Source of the DNA: Pedobacter sp. B4-66
Lineage (GTDB): Bacteria; Bacteroidota; Bacteroidia; Sphingobacteriales; Sphingobacteriaceae
NCBI RefSeq assembly: GCF_018492665.1
Contig: NZ_JAFVME010000003.1
Span: forward strand, 186,001-250,000
Length of the DNA: 64,000 bases
Direction of reading: 5' to 3'
In this document: piece after piece, positions 43,076-51,557 of the stretch
Position numbering within the stretch: position 1 is the stretch's first letter
Layout: every line of letters begins with the position of its first letter
Program-made: the position numbers and the translations under genes
The notes under the pieces: model-generated
Told to the model about the DNA's origin: nothing
Database searches by the model: none
What the model saw: only the letters and a program-made list of their open reading frames with translations

Positions 43076-44590
43076 TTATTCCTTTTGTTTTATCTTCATT
43101 AACAAATCCTTTAGTTCATTCACTACTTCCGGATGTTGAGCAGCAAGATTATGCTTTTCACTTTTATCTTCATTAAGATTATATAGCTGCGGTTCTGGAG
43201 AGTTACCTGTCTCAATAGCTACAAGTTCATCATAAGTCGCGCCCTTAGAAGGAGAGATGTACTTCCATCCGTCTTTTATGACAGCAAGAGTACCAGCGTG
43301 TTCAACAAATATGGATCTTCCTTTTGGTGATTTACCCAAAAAGGCATCTAGCAAATTCTCACTATCAGGGGCATCTCCATTAGGTATTGGTTGATTAATC
43401 AATTTTGAAAAACTTGCCAGCAAGTCCATCTGACTTACCATTGCTCCTGAAACCTGAGGCTTAACTGTCCCCGGCCAGCTTAATATAAATGGAACTCTGG
43501 TGCCGCCTTCTAAAACACTATATTTTCCTCCACGAAATTGCCCTGCAGGTGTATGTCCATTCAGTCTGGTTACTGCTTCGTCTTGATAACCGTCATCAAG
43601 TACAGGGCCATTGTCACTGCTAAATACAATTACGGTGTTTTTATCAATATTAAGCGTCTTTAATTGTTTCATGATTTCCCCAACAGTCCAATCAAGTTGC
43701 AAAATAGCATCACCTCTTAAGCCTAAACCACTTTTTCCCCTAAACATTGTAGCAGGCATTCTTGGAACGTGAGGCTCAGTTAAAGCATAGTACAAAAAGA
43801 ACGGTTTCTTTTGGTTAGTTCCTATAAATTGTTGAGCTTTAGCTAGGAACGTTGTTGATAGCTCTTCGTCAACCCAGCGGGCCATTTTACCGCCATTCAT
43901 ATAACCAATCCTTCCAATCCCGTTAACAATAGTTTGATTATGACCTTGATTAGGGGATGATTGCAACTTTAATAGTTCAGGATGATCTTTGCCCGTCGGA
44001 TCTGTGCCAACCTTTTTGTTATAATCTACAGTAATTGGATCGTTTGTATCAAGCGCAACAACTTTATGGTTTTCTAAAAATATTGTAGGCACTCGATCGG
44101 CAGTTGCCGGAAAAATAAAAGAATAGTCAAAACCTACTTCGTTAGGACCAGGCTTAATCTCACCATTCCAATTCTTCTCTACTTGTTCGCCTAGGCCAAG
44201 ATGCCATTTGCCAACAATTGCTGTTTTGTAACCTGCTTTTTTAAAGAGGTTAGGTAAAGTAGTCCTATCAGTAGGAATTATCAAGGCCGCATCACCCGGT
44301 AAAATTCCAGTACCTTTTTTACGCCAAGGATATCTCCCTGTCATCAAAGCATAGCGAGATGGGGTACAAGTTGCAGATGTAGCATGTCCATTGGTAAAGC
44401 GAATACCGGATGCGGCAAGCTTATCTAAATTTGGAGTTTGAATTTTGATGGCTCCATAACAACTAAGGTCTCCATAACCAAGGTCATCAGCATAAATATA
44501 AATAACGTTCGGCTTAGTGTTTTTTTGAGCAAAGCAAGTGCTGGAAATTAGGAGTAAGAAAAGGGGGAGGATTTTGTAGGCTTTATTCAT
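43076..44590 (-). CDS. Type I arylsulfatase (Cys type)
   Basis: 504 residues from the ATG at 44590 (ten upstream codons lack a signal and are not used). Signal peptide (to about 21, CFAQ), metal-binding ADDLGYGD, sulfatase signature CTPSR with Cys75, and KWHLGLG and SSDNGPV active-site motifs. An arylsulfatase A-like member; natural substrate unknown, probably a sulfated sugar. First gene of the operon sulfatase-FGE-sulfatase; the FGE gene starts 7 bp downstream. Confidence 0.9.
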   Translation of the reverse strand: MNKAYKILPLFLLLISSTCFAQKNTKPNVIYIYADDLGYGDLSCYGAIKIQTPNLDKLAASGIRFTNGHATSATCTPSRYALMTGRYPWRKKGTGILPGDAALIIPTDRTTLPNLFKKAGYKTAIVGKWHLGLGEQVEKNWNGEIKPGPNEVGFDYSFIFPATADRVPTIFLENHKVVALDTNDPITVDYNKKVGTDPTGKDHPELLKLQSSPNQGHNQTIVNGIGRIGYMNGGKMARWVDEELSTTFLAKAQQFIGTNQKKPFFLYYALTEPHVPRMPATMFRGKSGLGLRGDAILQLDWTVGEIMKQLKTLNIDKNTVIVFSSDNGPVLDDGYQDEAVTRLNGHTPAGQFRGGKYSVLEGGTRVPFILSWPGTVKPQVSGAMVSQMDLLASFSKLINQPIPNGDAPDSENLLDAFLGKSPKGRSIFVEHAGTLAVIKDGWKYISPSKGATYDELVAIETGNSPEPQLYNLNEDKSEKHNLAAQHPEVVNELKDLLMKIKQKE

Positions 44591-45034
44591 GGTTAGGTTA
44601 ATAAGAACGAAGATAACCAATTAATAGGTTAGGGTGGGTAGCAGATTTCAGATAACTTTGAAGACTTTTTTATGCTATTTATTTTAGTATTACTGAATGG
44701 TGCTTTAAAGCACCAACAGAATTATATTTCGTAAAGGAATTTATAGTGATCTTTTACTTTAGTTTAATATATTAAAAATCTATTTATCAGTATATTTATG
44801 TTGTTTATATGTATTGATACATTAGTATTAAATCGCTGATTATCTAATCTTTTCTCCCGGAGTTTCTTTACAAAACACCAAATGAAATTAGTCAAATTCA
44901 CCTTTTTTATTGATGTATTCTTGCAATCTAAGTTGAGTTTTTGAACATGTTTATTGGATAAAGAACCTCTCTGAATTTACCTATCTGCCTAGTGAAAAAC
45001 AGACAGCATACCTAAGAAAGATACGGAAGTAGGA
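44591..45034. other. 444-bp intergenic stretch between sulfatase operon and isomerase-like gene
   Basis: Very AT-rich, without a supported gene on either strand. It contains the perfect palindrome at 44698-44715 and a TATCTTCG element (44608-44615, minus) that could be the -7 region of the sulfatase operon. Nothing else stands out. Confidence 0.6.
44698..44715. repeat. 18-bp perfect palindrome
   Basis: TGGTGCTTTAAAGCACCA is fully self-complementary with no spacer, about 110 bp upstream of the sulfatase operon start and 320 bp after the end of the isomerase-like gene. The form suits an operator for a dimer or a compact hairpin; no T-tract is present. Confidence 0.6.
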
Positions 45035-45886
45035 TTAGCGTGTACCATCACAAACACCCTTAAAATAGCCGACTGATTCCGCTATTCCGGCCAATGGATC
45101 TTTCATATCCTTTTCATATTCTAAGCTGCAAGAACCAGTATAATTTACCTTTCTCAGCATTTTTACATAAGCAGGAATATCAATTACACCACGACCAAGC
45201 TCACACGTACTGCCGTCTTTAGTAGCCGCAGTAACATTCTTTAAATGCATATCAAAAATACGTTTGGAGAACTTCTGAAAATCAGCCACAGAATCCCGTC
45301 CGTCTCTTTTGTTGTGTCCCATATCAAAGCATATCCCTACACGTTCATCAAGGTTTTTAATGAGATTGTAAATACTTTCAGCGTTTGGGTACAATTTATC
45401 TTCAGGACCGTGATTATGGATCGCGTATCGAATGTTGTATTCTTTTGTCTTTTGAGCAACATAATCCAAGTCAGTATGCACCGGGATACCTATAACTAAG
45501 TCAACACCAACTCTTTTCGCATAATCGAATGCATCGTCAATTTCTTTCCTGGTTTTTGTATATATAGGACCTACTGCATAACCAGTTACGTCGTTTTCCT
45601 TAAGTTTAGCATGAAATGCAGAAATTTCTTCTGCAGAACTTTTGTAAGGCAAGTGAAAGTCTTTAATGCACAAGTAATGTACATCAACTTTTTTCATCAT
45701 TTTAAGTGATTCATCCAAATTGAAGTTCACAAAGCTATAGCCGGCAATACCTAATTTAAATGGATCATGTTTTCCTTTAGAGGCTTTAGTTTTAAGCGGC
45801 TCAGCAAAAACAGATGGCATGCTGGCCAGGGTAGTTGCAGCAACACCTAATATTCCTTTGTGTAAAAAACTCCTTCTTGTAGTCAT
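45035..45886 (-). CDS. Exported sugar phosphate isomerase/epimerase-like TIM-barrel protein
   Basis: 283 residues. Twin-arginine-type start (TTRRSFLHKG) and hydrophobic stretch to about 29. The TIM barrel of the xylose-isomerase-like/AP-endonuclease-2 superfamily follows: AIHNHGPED (about 157-165), GICFDMGHNKRDG and DMHLKN (metal-ligand Glu/Asp/His positions), SLEYEKD near the end. These proteins isomerise or epimerise sugars or inositol-like compounds; exact substrate unknown. It may serve the neighbouring glycan genes. Confidence 0.87.
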   Translation of the reverse strand: MTTRRSFLHKGILGVAATTLASMPSVFAEPLKTKASKGKHDPFKLGIAGYSFVNFNLDESLKMMKKVDVHYLCIKDFHLPYKSSAEEISAFHAKLKENDVTGYAVGPIYTKTRKEIDDAFDYAKRVGVDLVIGIPVHTDLDYVAQKTKEYNIRYAIHNHGPEDKLYPNAESIYNLIKNLDERVGICFDMGHNKRDGRDSVADFQKFSKRIFDMHLKNVTAATKDGSTCELGRGVIDIPAYVKMLRKVNYTGSCSLEYEKDMKDPLAGIAESVGYFKGVCDGTR

Positions 45887-45970
45887 AATGATTTCACTTG
45901 TTCAGGAAAGTTAGTATTAAAATTCATTTAGTTCAAACTTCAACGAACGAAACTTTACAAATTTTAAGAA

Positions 45971-45980
45971 CAAACGTTTG
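45971..45980. promoter_or_regulatory. CAAACGTTTG palindrome, LacI-type operator candidate
   Basis: A perfect 10-bp palindrome with a central CG step, as in LacI/GalR-family operators, placed between the divergent isomerase-like gene (45886) and acyltransferase gene (46043). The regulator is not encoded in the window. Confidence 0.45.
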
Positions 45981-46042
45981 CGTAAATATTAATAGTGTTA
46001 AAAACAAATAAATAATATATTTTTAAGTAGACATAAAGCCAA

Positions 46043-47161
46043 ATGGAAAACTCAATAACCAAAAACAACGTTAACCGATTGCTCTCCCTTGATTTTATGA
46101 GAGGATTAGTGATGGTTTTACTGACACTCGAAACGGCAGAACTCTATCCCCACATCAGAGCGTGTATTACAGATAAAGAAAGCTTTGGTTTTAAGGTCAT
46201 TTCTCAGTTTTTCCATAATCAATGGGTTGGGCTTCACTTATGGGATTTAATTCAACCTGCATTTATGTTTATGGCAGGAGTTTCTATGGCCTATTCCTTA
46301 ACAAGTCAAACAGCAAATGGAGTTAGTTGGAACCAGCAGTTAATCAAAGTCCTAAAAAGATGTGGGCTATTGTTGTTTTTTGGTTTGTTCAAAAGGATAC
46401 ATGACCCCAATTGGCTATCTCTTGAAGCATTAGATGTTACCGATATTCTTACTCAATTGGCTTTCACTACATTAATTGCATTCTTGTTGTTCAACCTAAA
46501 GTCTAAGGCTCAAATATTTGCATGTCTCGGCATTCTAGTTTTAACCGAGCTTTTGTATCGCTATAATCCGGTAGATGGATATAATCAGGCTTTTGTTGAC
46601 GGAAAGAACTTCGGCGATTATATGGATTTGATTCTATTTGGACAGCATACGCATGGCTATGTGTTCATCAATTGGCTGCCAACAGCTGTTCACACCATAG
46701 CCGGAACAATAGTAGGTAAAATGTTCATTCAGAACAGAAATCAATTGAAGTATTTGGTGGTGGTTGGAACCATTTCCCTTATCATAGGCTACGGTATGAG
46801 TGCAGCTAATATTACCCCAATAATTAAACCGATAGCTACCAGTTCATTTATGTTGACTTCACTAGGTTTCTGTATGTTAGCATTGGCTCTAAGTTACTGG
46901 TGGATAGATGTAAAACTGAATCGTAAGGGGCTGCTGCTCTTTCAGGTGGTAGGAATGAACTCTATATTCGTTTACCTATTTTGTGATACTGTAGGGAAGC
47001 ATTGGCTCAATGAGTACGTTGAAATCATTACCATGCCTATTTTTAAATTAACCGGACTGGGAGATAACCTTATTATGGTGCTGGTTTCCCTTTCAATATT
47101 TGCTGCTGAATGGGGAGTATTCTATTTCTTGTATAAGAAAAAGATCTTCTTTAAATTGTAG
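46043..47161 (+). CDS. HGSNAT/DUF5009-like membrane acyltransferase
   Basis: 372 residues, ten or more transmembrane helices. The start RLLSLDFMRGLVMVLLT is the DUF5009/DUF1624 signature related to heparan-alpha-glucosaminide N-acetyltransferase, and HLWDLIQPAFMFMAGVSMAYS follows. This family transfers acetyl groups across the membrane onto amino sugars. A GlcN-acetylating role in glycan use is inferred from the family and the sulfatase neighbours. Confidence 0.88.
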   Translation: MENSITKNNVNRLLSLDFMRGLVMVLLTLETAELYPHIRACITDKESFGFKVISQFFHNQWVGLHLWDLIQPAFMFMAGVSMAYSLTSQTANGVSWNQQLIKVLKRCGLLLFFGLFKRIHDPNWLSLEALDVTDILTQLAFTTLIAFLLFNLKSKAQIFACLGILVLTELLYRYNPVDGYNQAFVDGKNFGDYMDLILFGQHTHGYVFINWLPTAVHTIAGTIVGKMFIQNRNQLKYLVVVGTISLIIGYGMSAANITPIIKPIATSSFMLTSLGFCMLALALSYWWIDVKLNRKGLLLFQVVGMNSIFVYLFCDTVGKHWLNEYVEIITMPIFKLTGLGDNLIMVLVSLSIFAAEWGVFYFLYKKKIFFKL

Positions 47162-47175
47162 TACTGGTCAATAGG

Positions 47176-48045
47176 CTAATCATGGATGCTGTATGTCTTT
47201 TTAAGCCCTTTTGCCGTTTTGTTTAACTCCTGGTCACTTAATGGACGATCATAGAGTAGAAATCTTGAAATCTCACCAATAAAGGATTCTGTACCCGGAT
47301 GTTCAATGGCATCACGTTCCTGGCCAATAGAAAGCTTGGAGGAGTTGGCCATTTTATTAACAGGGAAGGGGTGTGTAACAACCGGTAAAATGCCATTATT
47401 TAAATACAAAGAAAGCATAACAGTGTCAGTTCCTTTACCCATTCTGCCCATTAAAAGGTAGTATTTATCTTGTTCAAGTATTGTGTTGGCGGCAGTAACG
47501 TGTGGGTTGTTGTTGTCCCAGCGCCCAAATGTTACCCCATTTCTACTGCCCATCCAAATGCTATTGTTATCATTAAGCCCTCCCCAAATACCTTCGTAAT
47601 TTCCGCCATTCTTTAAATTTCCAAAAAAGGAATTTACATCTTTCAGCTCACCAGATTGTTTTCCTGCCTTTAAAACACAAAACCAGGTGTATCCATTTCC
47701 CGTAAGTAAATGATCAAATGCATCTTCATCATGAGCAACGAGCTCCTGTTTGCTAAAAACAATTGTGTTGTGGCCGTTTAATTCCGATAGTTTATTTTTT
47801 AAAGATGGCATGCCCGAACCTTTAACTTTTCGTCCTTCATCTCTTTTTACAAATTCCTTTACTGCAGGTGTTGAGGCCTGATTTATCCATTTCTCAACCC
47901 TATTGTCATTATTGGCAACAACCCCTTTATCTGCATCCAAATCAACAATCAATCCCTTTTGAAGAATCTTTGCAGATGAATCGGCCAATACGAATCCGCA
48001 TAAGACTGATCCTAATAACAATAGAATGAAAGCTAATTTGTTCAT
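47176..48045 (-). CDS. Secreted LamG/concanavalin-like domain protein
   Basis: 289 residues with a signal peptide (to about 22). The body shows a LamG-like beta-sandwich: GLIVDLDADKGV, KWINQAS, TWFCVLKAG, and FIGEISRFLLYDRPLSDQE at the C-terminus, the usual closing strand. Such domains bind carbohydrate or act in surface proteins. No catalytic residues were seen. It converges with the acyltransferase gene. Confidence 0.8.
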   Translation of the reverse strand: MNKLAFILLLLGSVLCGFVLADSSAKILQKGLIVDLDADKGVVANNDNRVEKWINQASTPAVKEFVKRDEGRKVKGSGMPSLKNKLSELNGHNTIVFSKQELVAHDEDAFDHLLTGNGYTWFCVLKAGKQSGELKDVNSFFGNLKNGGNYEGIWGGLNDNNSIWMGSRNGVTFGRWDNNNPHVTAANTILEQDKYYLLMGRMGKGTDTVMLSLYLNNGILPVVTHPFPVNKMANSSKLSIGQERDAIEHPGTESFIGEISRFLLYDRPLSDQELNKTAKGLKKTYSIHD

Positions 48046-48097
48046 TGTTCTAAGGTGTTTTAAATTAAAGATTTAAATACTGCATCAAGATAAATAT

Positions 48098-49225
48098 TTA
48101 ATCAATCAGATTCTTATTTAGATAGTTTTTCCGGAAAACCAAGTATGCTATTGGAGCAAAAGTGGTGGGTATCACCCAGGTTACCCTATAAAGGATTATA
48201 AGAAATACCAGGTTAAACAGTACAAAGATCCATATCAGATACTTTTTCATATTTAAGCCAATCCAGTAAAGTAAACTTCTAAATAAGATCATTATACTAA
48301 AACCCTGTATAAGAAGCTTAAATGAATCAATCCCGAAAGCACTAACAAACCATAGCACTTCAGGGAGCATTAATATAAAATAGTTTAAAAAAGCGCCTAA
48401 AAACTGCCTAGTTATACTGTAAGGGAAATTCCTGGAGAAATAAAGATATTTCTCGTTAAAGCGAAATTCGTTATAGATAAGTAAAGTATGCGCTGTTGCA
48501 ATCATTAATATAACTAAACTTGGAACGGTTGAACCATCTTTAATATCTGAGAAAACTGCAAATACACCAATAATGAGTACCCATGAAATAGCTTTGGTTA
48601 CCAGATAAGTGATTTTAAGTTTATCAAAAACAAAGAGTGTATACAAAAGAAAAAATGGCTTATTCCATTTTCTGAATAATCTAATAAGTAAAGTCTGCTT
48701 GTCGATATCTATCAGTCTATTTGAGAGCCTAATGAATATCCAAACACTTAAAATTAATAGCACAAGCAGATAAAGTAAAATAGCAACAGGAATAGTATAA
48801 TGGCCAAAATTAAAGCCAATTATGCTCGCAAACAAAGCGTAGCCTATCAATGGCAGAAATATACTAAACTGTACATAGAACCAACTTTTAAACTGCTGCC
48901 ATTTATTGAATGATGAAACGCTATGGTATAGAAATTCATTATTCCTGTTTGCCAATTGCGTTGCAACATATTGCCAGCTTTTTACGGCATAAATCAGAGC
49001 AGCCAGACAGAAAAAAACCATTATCACCGGGCTACTTACCAGCGATAGTGTAATCATCAAATTCCAAAAGGTAAAAGCCCATGTAGGAACACTGCCCAGT
49101 GTATTAATAAAAAAACAGTAACACAGAATCGTGCCGAATAAGAAGATCAGCATTCCAGAGTGCATCCGATAGAAACCAGAAGAGAATATCTTCATCAATA
49201 CATTTGTCAATGGTGATTGCCTCAT
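48098..49225 (-). CDS. ABC-exporter-type membrane protein
   Basis: 375 residues with about ten hydrophobic helices and no recognised catalytic motif. The start overlaps the end of the ATP-binding gene by 4 bp, so this is the permease of that system. Substrate unknown; the arrangement resembles small Bacteroidota exporter pairs, including those for peptides. Confidence 0.75.
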   Translation of the reverse strand: MRQSPLTNVLMKIFSSGFYRMHSGMLIFLFGTILCYCFFINTLGSVPTWAFTFWNLMITLSLVSSPVIMVFFCLAALIYAVKSWQYVATQLANRNNEFLYHSVSSFNKWQQFKSWFYVQFSIFLPLIGYALFASIIGFNFGHYTIPVAILLYLLVLLILSVWIFIRLSNRLIDIDKQTLLIRLFRKWNKPFFLLYTLFVFDKLKITYLVTKAISWVLIIGVFAVFSDIKDGSTVPSLVILMIATAHTLLIYNEFRFNEKYLYFSRNFPYSITRQFLGAFLNYFILMLPEVLWFVSAFGIDSFKLLIQGFSIMILFRSLLYWIGLNMKKYLIWIFVLFNLVFLIILYRVTWVIPTTFAPIAYLVFRKNYLNKNLID

Positions 49226-49854
49226 TGCTCCACTGTAAGTGTTTGTTGATCTACCAGCAGTATCCTGGATTTTACTAAAAGCTCTTCATTTAGCGCTTGG
49301 TGAGAGGACAGAAGGAAAGTAGCGTTTTCGTCCTCATGCTTCTTCAGTATCCACTGGCATAATATGGATAAAGACTCAGTGTCAATCGTAATCAAGGGTT
49401 CATCGAGCAGAATCACTTTAGGCTTTCCTAAAAAAGCAAGTACCAAAGAAAGCTTTTTAAGCATCCCGCTCGAATAAGAGCCTACTGCATTACTCAGGTA
49501 ACTCTCCATTTTCATACTTTCAATGAAATAGGTTTCTTGACCAGGTGAGGCTTGTTTTGCTTTTGCAAACAAAGCTATCATTTCCCAGCCCGTCAAAAAC
49601 TCAGGATAAATAGGTTCGGCATCGGCAAAATTTACCATTTTTCTATAGGCAACACCATCCTTTTTCACGCTCACATTGTTCAATAATATTTCGCCCTCAA
49701 AGAAGAGGAATCCGCCAATAGACTTTAGTAAAGTACTTTTTCCGGACCCATTAACTCCCTTAATCCAATAGATGCCAGATTCAATTGCCAATCGATTTAT
49801 CTCTAAAATAGGATGATAGCCATATGATTTTCGAAAGTTGTTAAATTGAAGCAT
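49222..49854 (-). CDS. ABC transporter ATP-binding protein
   Basis: 210 residues. Walker A GVNGSGKSTLL (about 35-45), signature SSGMLKKLSL (about 126), Walker B VILLDEPLI (about 146) and switch LLSSH. It powers the membrane protein encoded 4 bp overlapping downstream. Substrate unknown. Confidence 0.93.
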   Translation of the reverse strand: MLQFNNFRKSYGYHPILEINRLAIESGIYWIKGVNGSGKSTLLKSIGGFLFFEGEILLNNVSVKKDGVAYRKMVNFADAEPIYPEFLTGWEMIALFAKAKQASPGQETYFIESMKMESYLSNAVGSYSSGMLKKLSLVLAFLGKPKVILLDEPLITIDTESLSILCQWILKKHEDENATFLLSSHQALNEELLVKSRILLVDQQTLTVEQ

Positions 49855-49940
49855 TCAGCATAATGGTTATTGTTAATTGAAATTTAGAAAGAACAAACAA
49901 CTAAATGTTACATTTTAATTACACGTTGTTTCACAATCAC

Positions 49941-49948
49941 TACCTTTG
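49941..49948 (+). promoter_or_regulatory. -7 promoter element (TACCTTTG)
   Basis: A perfect TAnnTTTG match, 44 bp before the ATG at 49992, in front of the gene-remnant region. It suggests that this region was, or still is, transcribed. Confidence 0.5.
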
Positions 49949-49991
49949 CCACAATTATGTTCAGAGGCCTTATTGCTTTTCTCTAATCTTT

Positions 49992-50614
49992 ATGATACTG
50001 ACTGCTAATTTTAGCAGATTCTACATATATATATCTATAGGGCTTGTTATGATATTTATTCATAACCAAGCCCAAACACAGCCTATTAAAGGCCATATCT
50101 ACGACTCTCAAGCACATTAAGTAACGACAATTGGGAAATCGATGGTTGTCCGCATTCAGGTCCTTCACTTGCCTTTACAAAAGATGGCGTAAATGCTGTT
50201 TGGTTTACTGCCGGGGGAGGCTCGGGCATTTATAATGCATCACTAAACAAGAATACAAATTTCAGTAAGCGCAGGTTAATTACTGCTCATGGTAAACACC
50301 CACAGTTAATTGCGCTTGCAAACAACGAATTAATTATGGTTTGCGAAGAATTGAATGAGGAGCCGGAAGCAGAACCAATGAAAATGAACCACTCACATGG
50401 AGGAGGAGGAATAAAAATGAGTCATGAACCGGCGGCAAACTCTAAAATAGTACTTACCGACTCAAGTAAAAACAAAACTATCGCTATTACGGATGGCCAA
50501 CAGCCAGATCATCATGCAGTGATTACCACTCTAAATGACGGGGCGCTAATAGCATGGGTAAGAGAAAAGAATGGACGATCGGAGATCTGTTATACTAATA
50601 TAAAAGTGAATTAA
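49992..50614 (+). pseudogene. Fused gene remnants: signal/CarboxypepD-like start joined to a sialidase-like fragment
   Basis: The first frame (49992-50120) encodes a hydrophobic leader and QTQPIKGHIYDSQ, the start of a secreted or receptor-type protein, then stops. A different frame from about 50099 to 50614 reads SNDNWEIDGCPHSGPSLAF...AVWFTAGGGSGIY...LITAHGKHPQLIAL, which resembles the middle and end of exo-alpha-sialidase/BNR-type proteins and also contains a His-rich insert (NHSHGGGG). No single frame gives a whole protein, so deletion and frameshift have occurred. A 92-residue ORF from 50336 remains open, but probably is not a gene. Confidence 0.75.
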
Positions 50615-50618
50615 CAGC

Positions 50619-51362
50619 TTATTTATCAACTTCTAAGAGGGCTTCTTTGAGCCCTTTTATTATTGAATCAGGATTACCCCAACTAGCAAATCTAATAGTG
50701 TGGTTTTGATCTGCAACCAGCATTATAGGCATGTTTTCTGTTTGGTAAGCCTTAGTGACGGCACCTGCGTCTATAAACAGTTGATTGTAAAAGATTGGTG
50801 TTTTCTTTAGTCCATCGGCTACGCTATTTACCGTTTCGTGGGAAATTAACAGAACTTCTAAACCTTTAGGATTCTTAATAGATCTAATGAGTTCATTAAC
50901 CTTGTCATAGTTATTAGTACTGAAACAACCAGGATACCAAAAAATCATAAGTATTGACTTTTGAGTTAAAGCCTCAGTATTAGTTTTCTTAGCTAATGGA
51001 TCCAGACTTAAAGTAGTTCCAACCTGTAGTAATGGACTAGGTGGGCGCAACGCTATTTTGGTGCGTTCATATTGTTCTGCCTCCTTAACAAGGTCTCTTT
51101 TCTGAATAACCCTTCTCATTAGGCTATCTGAATTCTTTTTCATTAGAACAATCCGATACTTTTCTCCTTTAAGCATATCTGCTACTTTTAAAGAATCAAC
51201 TTTATTTCCTTCCTCATCATATACAATTCCACTTTGATCCATCATTTTATTCAAATCTGCACCATTCATAGTAACTATTCCTGAAGTAGTTTTTTGGGTA
51301 GTTTGCGCCGTAACAATCGTTGAAGCACATATTAGCAGAGATAAGAGGAGCGTTGTTCTCAT
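50619..51362 (-). CDS. Secreted thioredoxin-like protein with single active-site Cys
   Basis: 247 residues from the ATG at 51362 (three residues shorter than the longest frame). Signal peptide to about 20, a helical region (about 40-110), and a C-terminal TlpA/thioredoxin-like domain (about 115-245). The active-site region reads FWYPGCFSTN: the first Cys of the CxxC motif is Tyr, so the usual disulfide exchange is unlikely. NMPIMLVADQN is the cis-Pro loop. Possibly a peroxiredoxin- or thiol-binding-like role; unclear. Confidence 0.75.
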   Translation of the reverse strand: MRTTLLLSLLICASTIVTAQTTQKTTSGIVTMNGADLNKMMDQSGIVYDEEGNKVDSLKVADMLKGEKYRIVLMKKNSDSLMRRVIQKRDLVKEAEQYERTKIALRPPSPLLQVGTTLSLDPLAKKTNTEALTQKSILMIFWYPGCFSTNNYDKVNELIRSIKNPKGLEVLLISHETVNSVADGLKKTPIFYNQLFIDAGAVTKAYQTENMPIMLVADQNHTIRFASWGNPDSIIKGLKEALLEVDK

Positions 51363-51557
51363 TTTAAACATAGTTGGTTGCCCTAATTTACCTATATTAA
51401 TCAGAAATCGAGCAATAATTTCCTTGTATTGGGTAATTTACAAGAATATCAGGGTTTAAAACACATGCAAAGCTCTTTCTCCACATTGGTATGCTATTTG
51501 TCTATGTGCAGTACACAATTAAACCTATTTTTACCCTTATTGTCTTAATATAATTCA

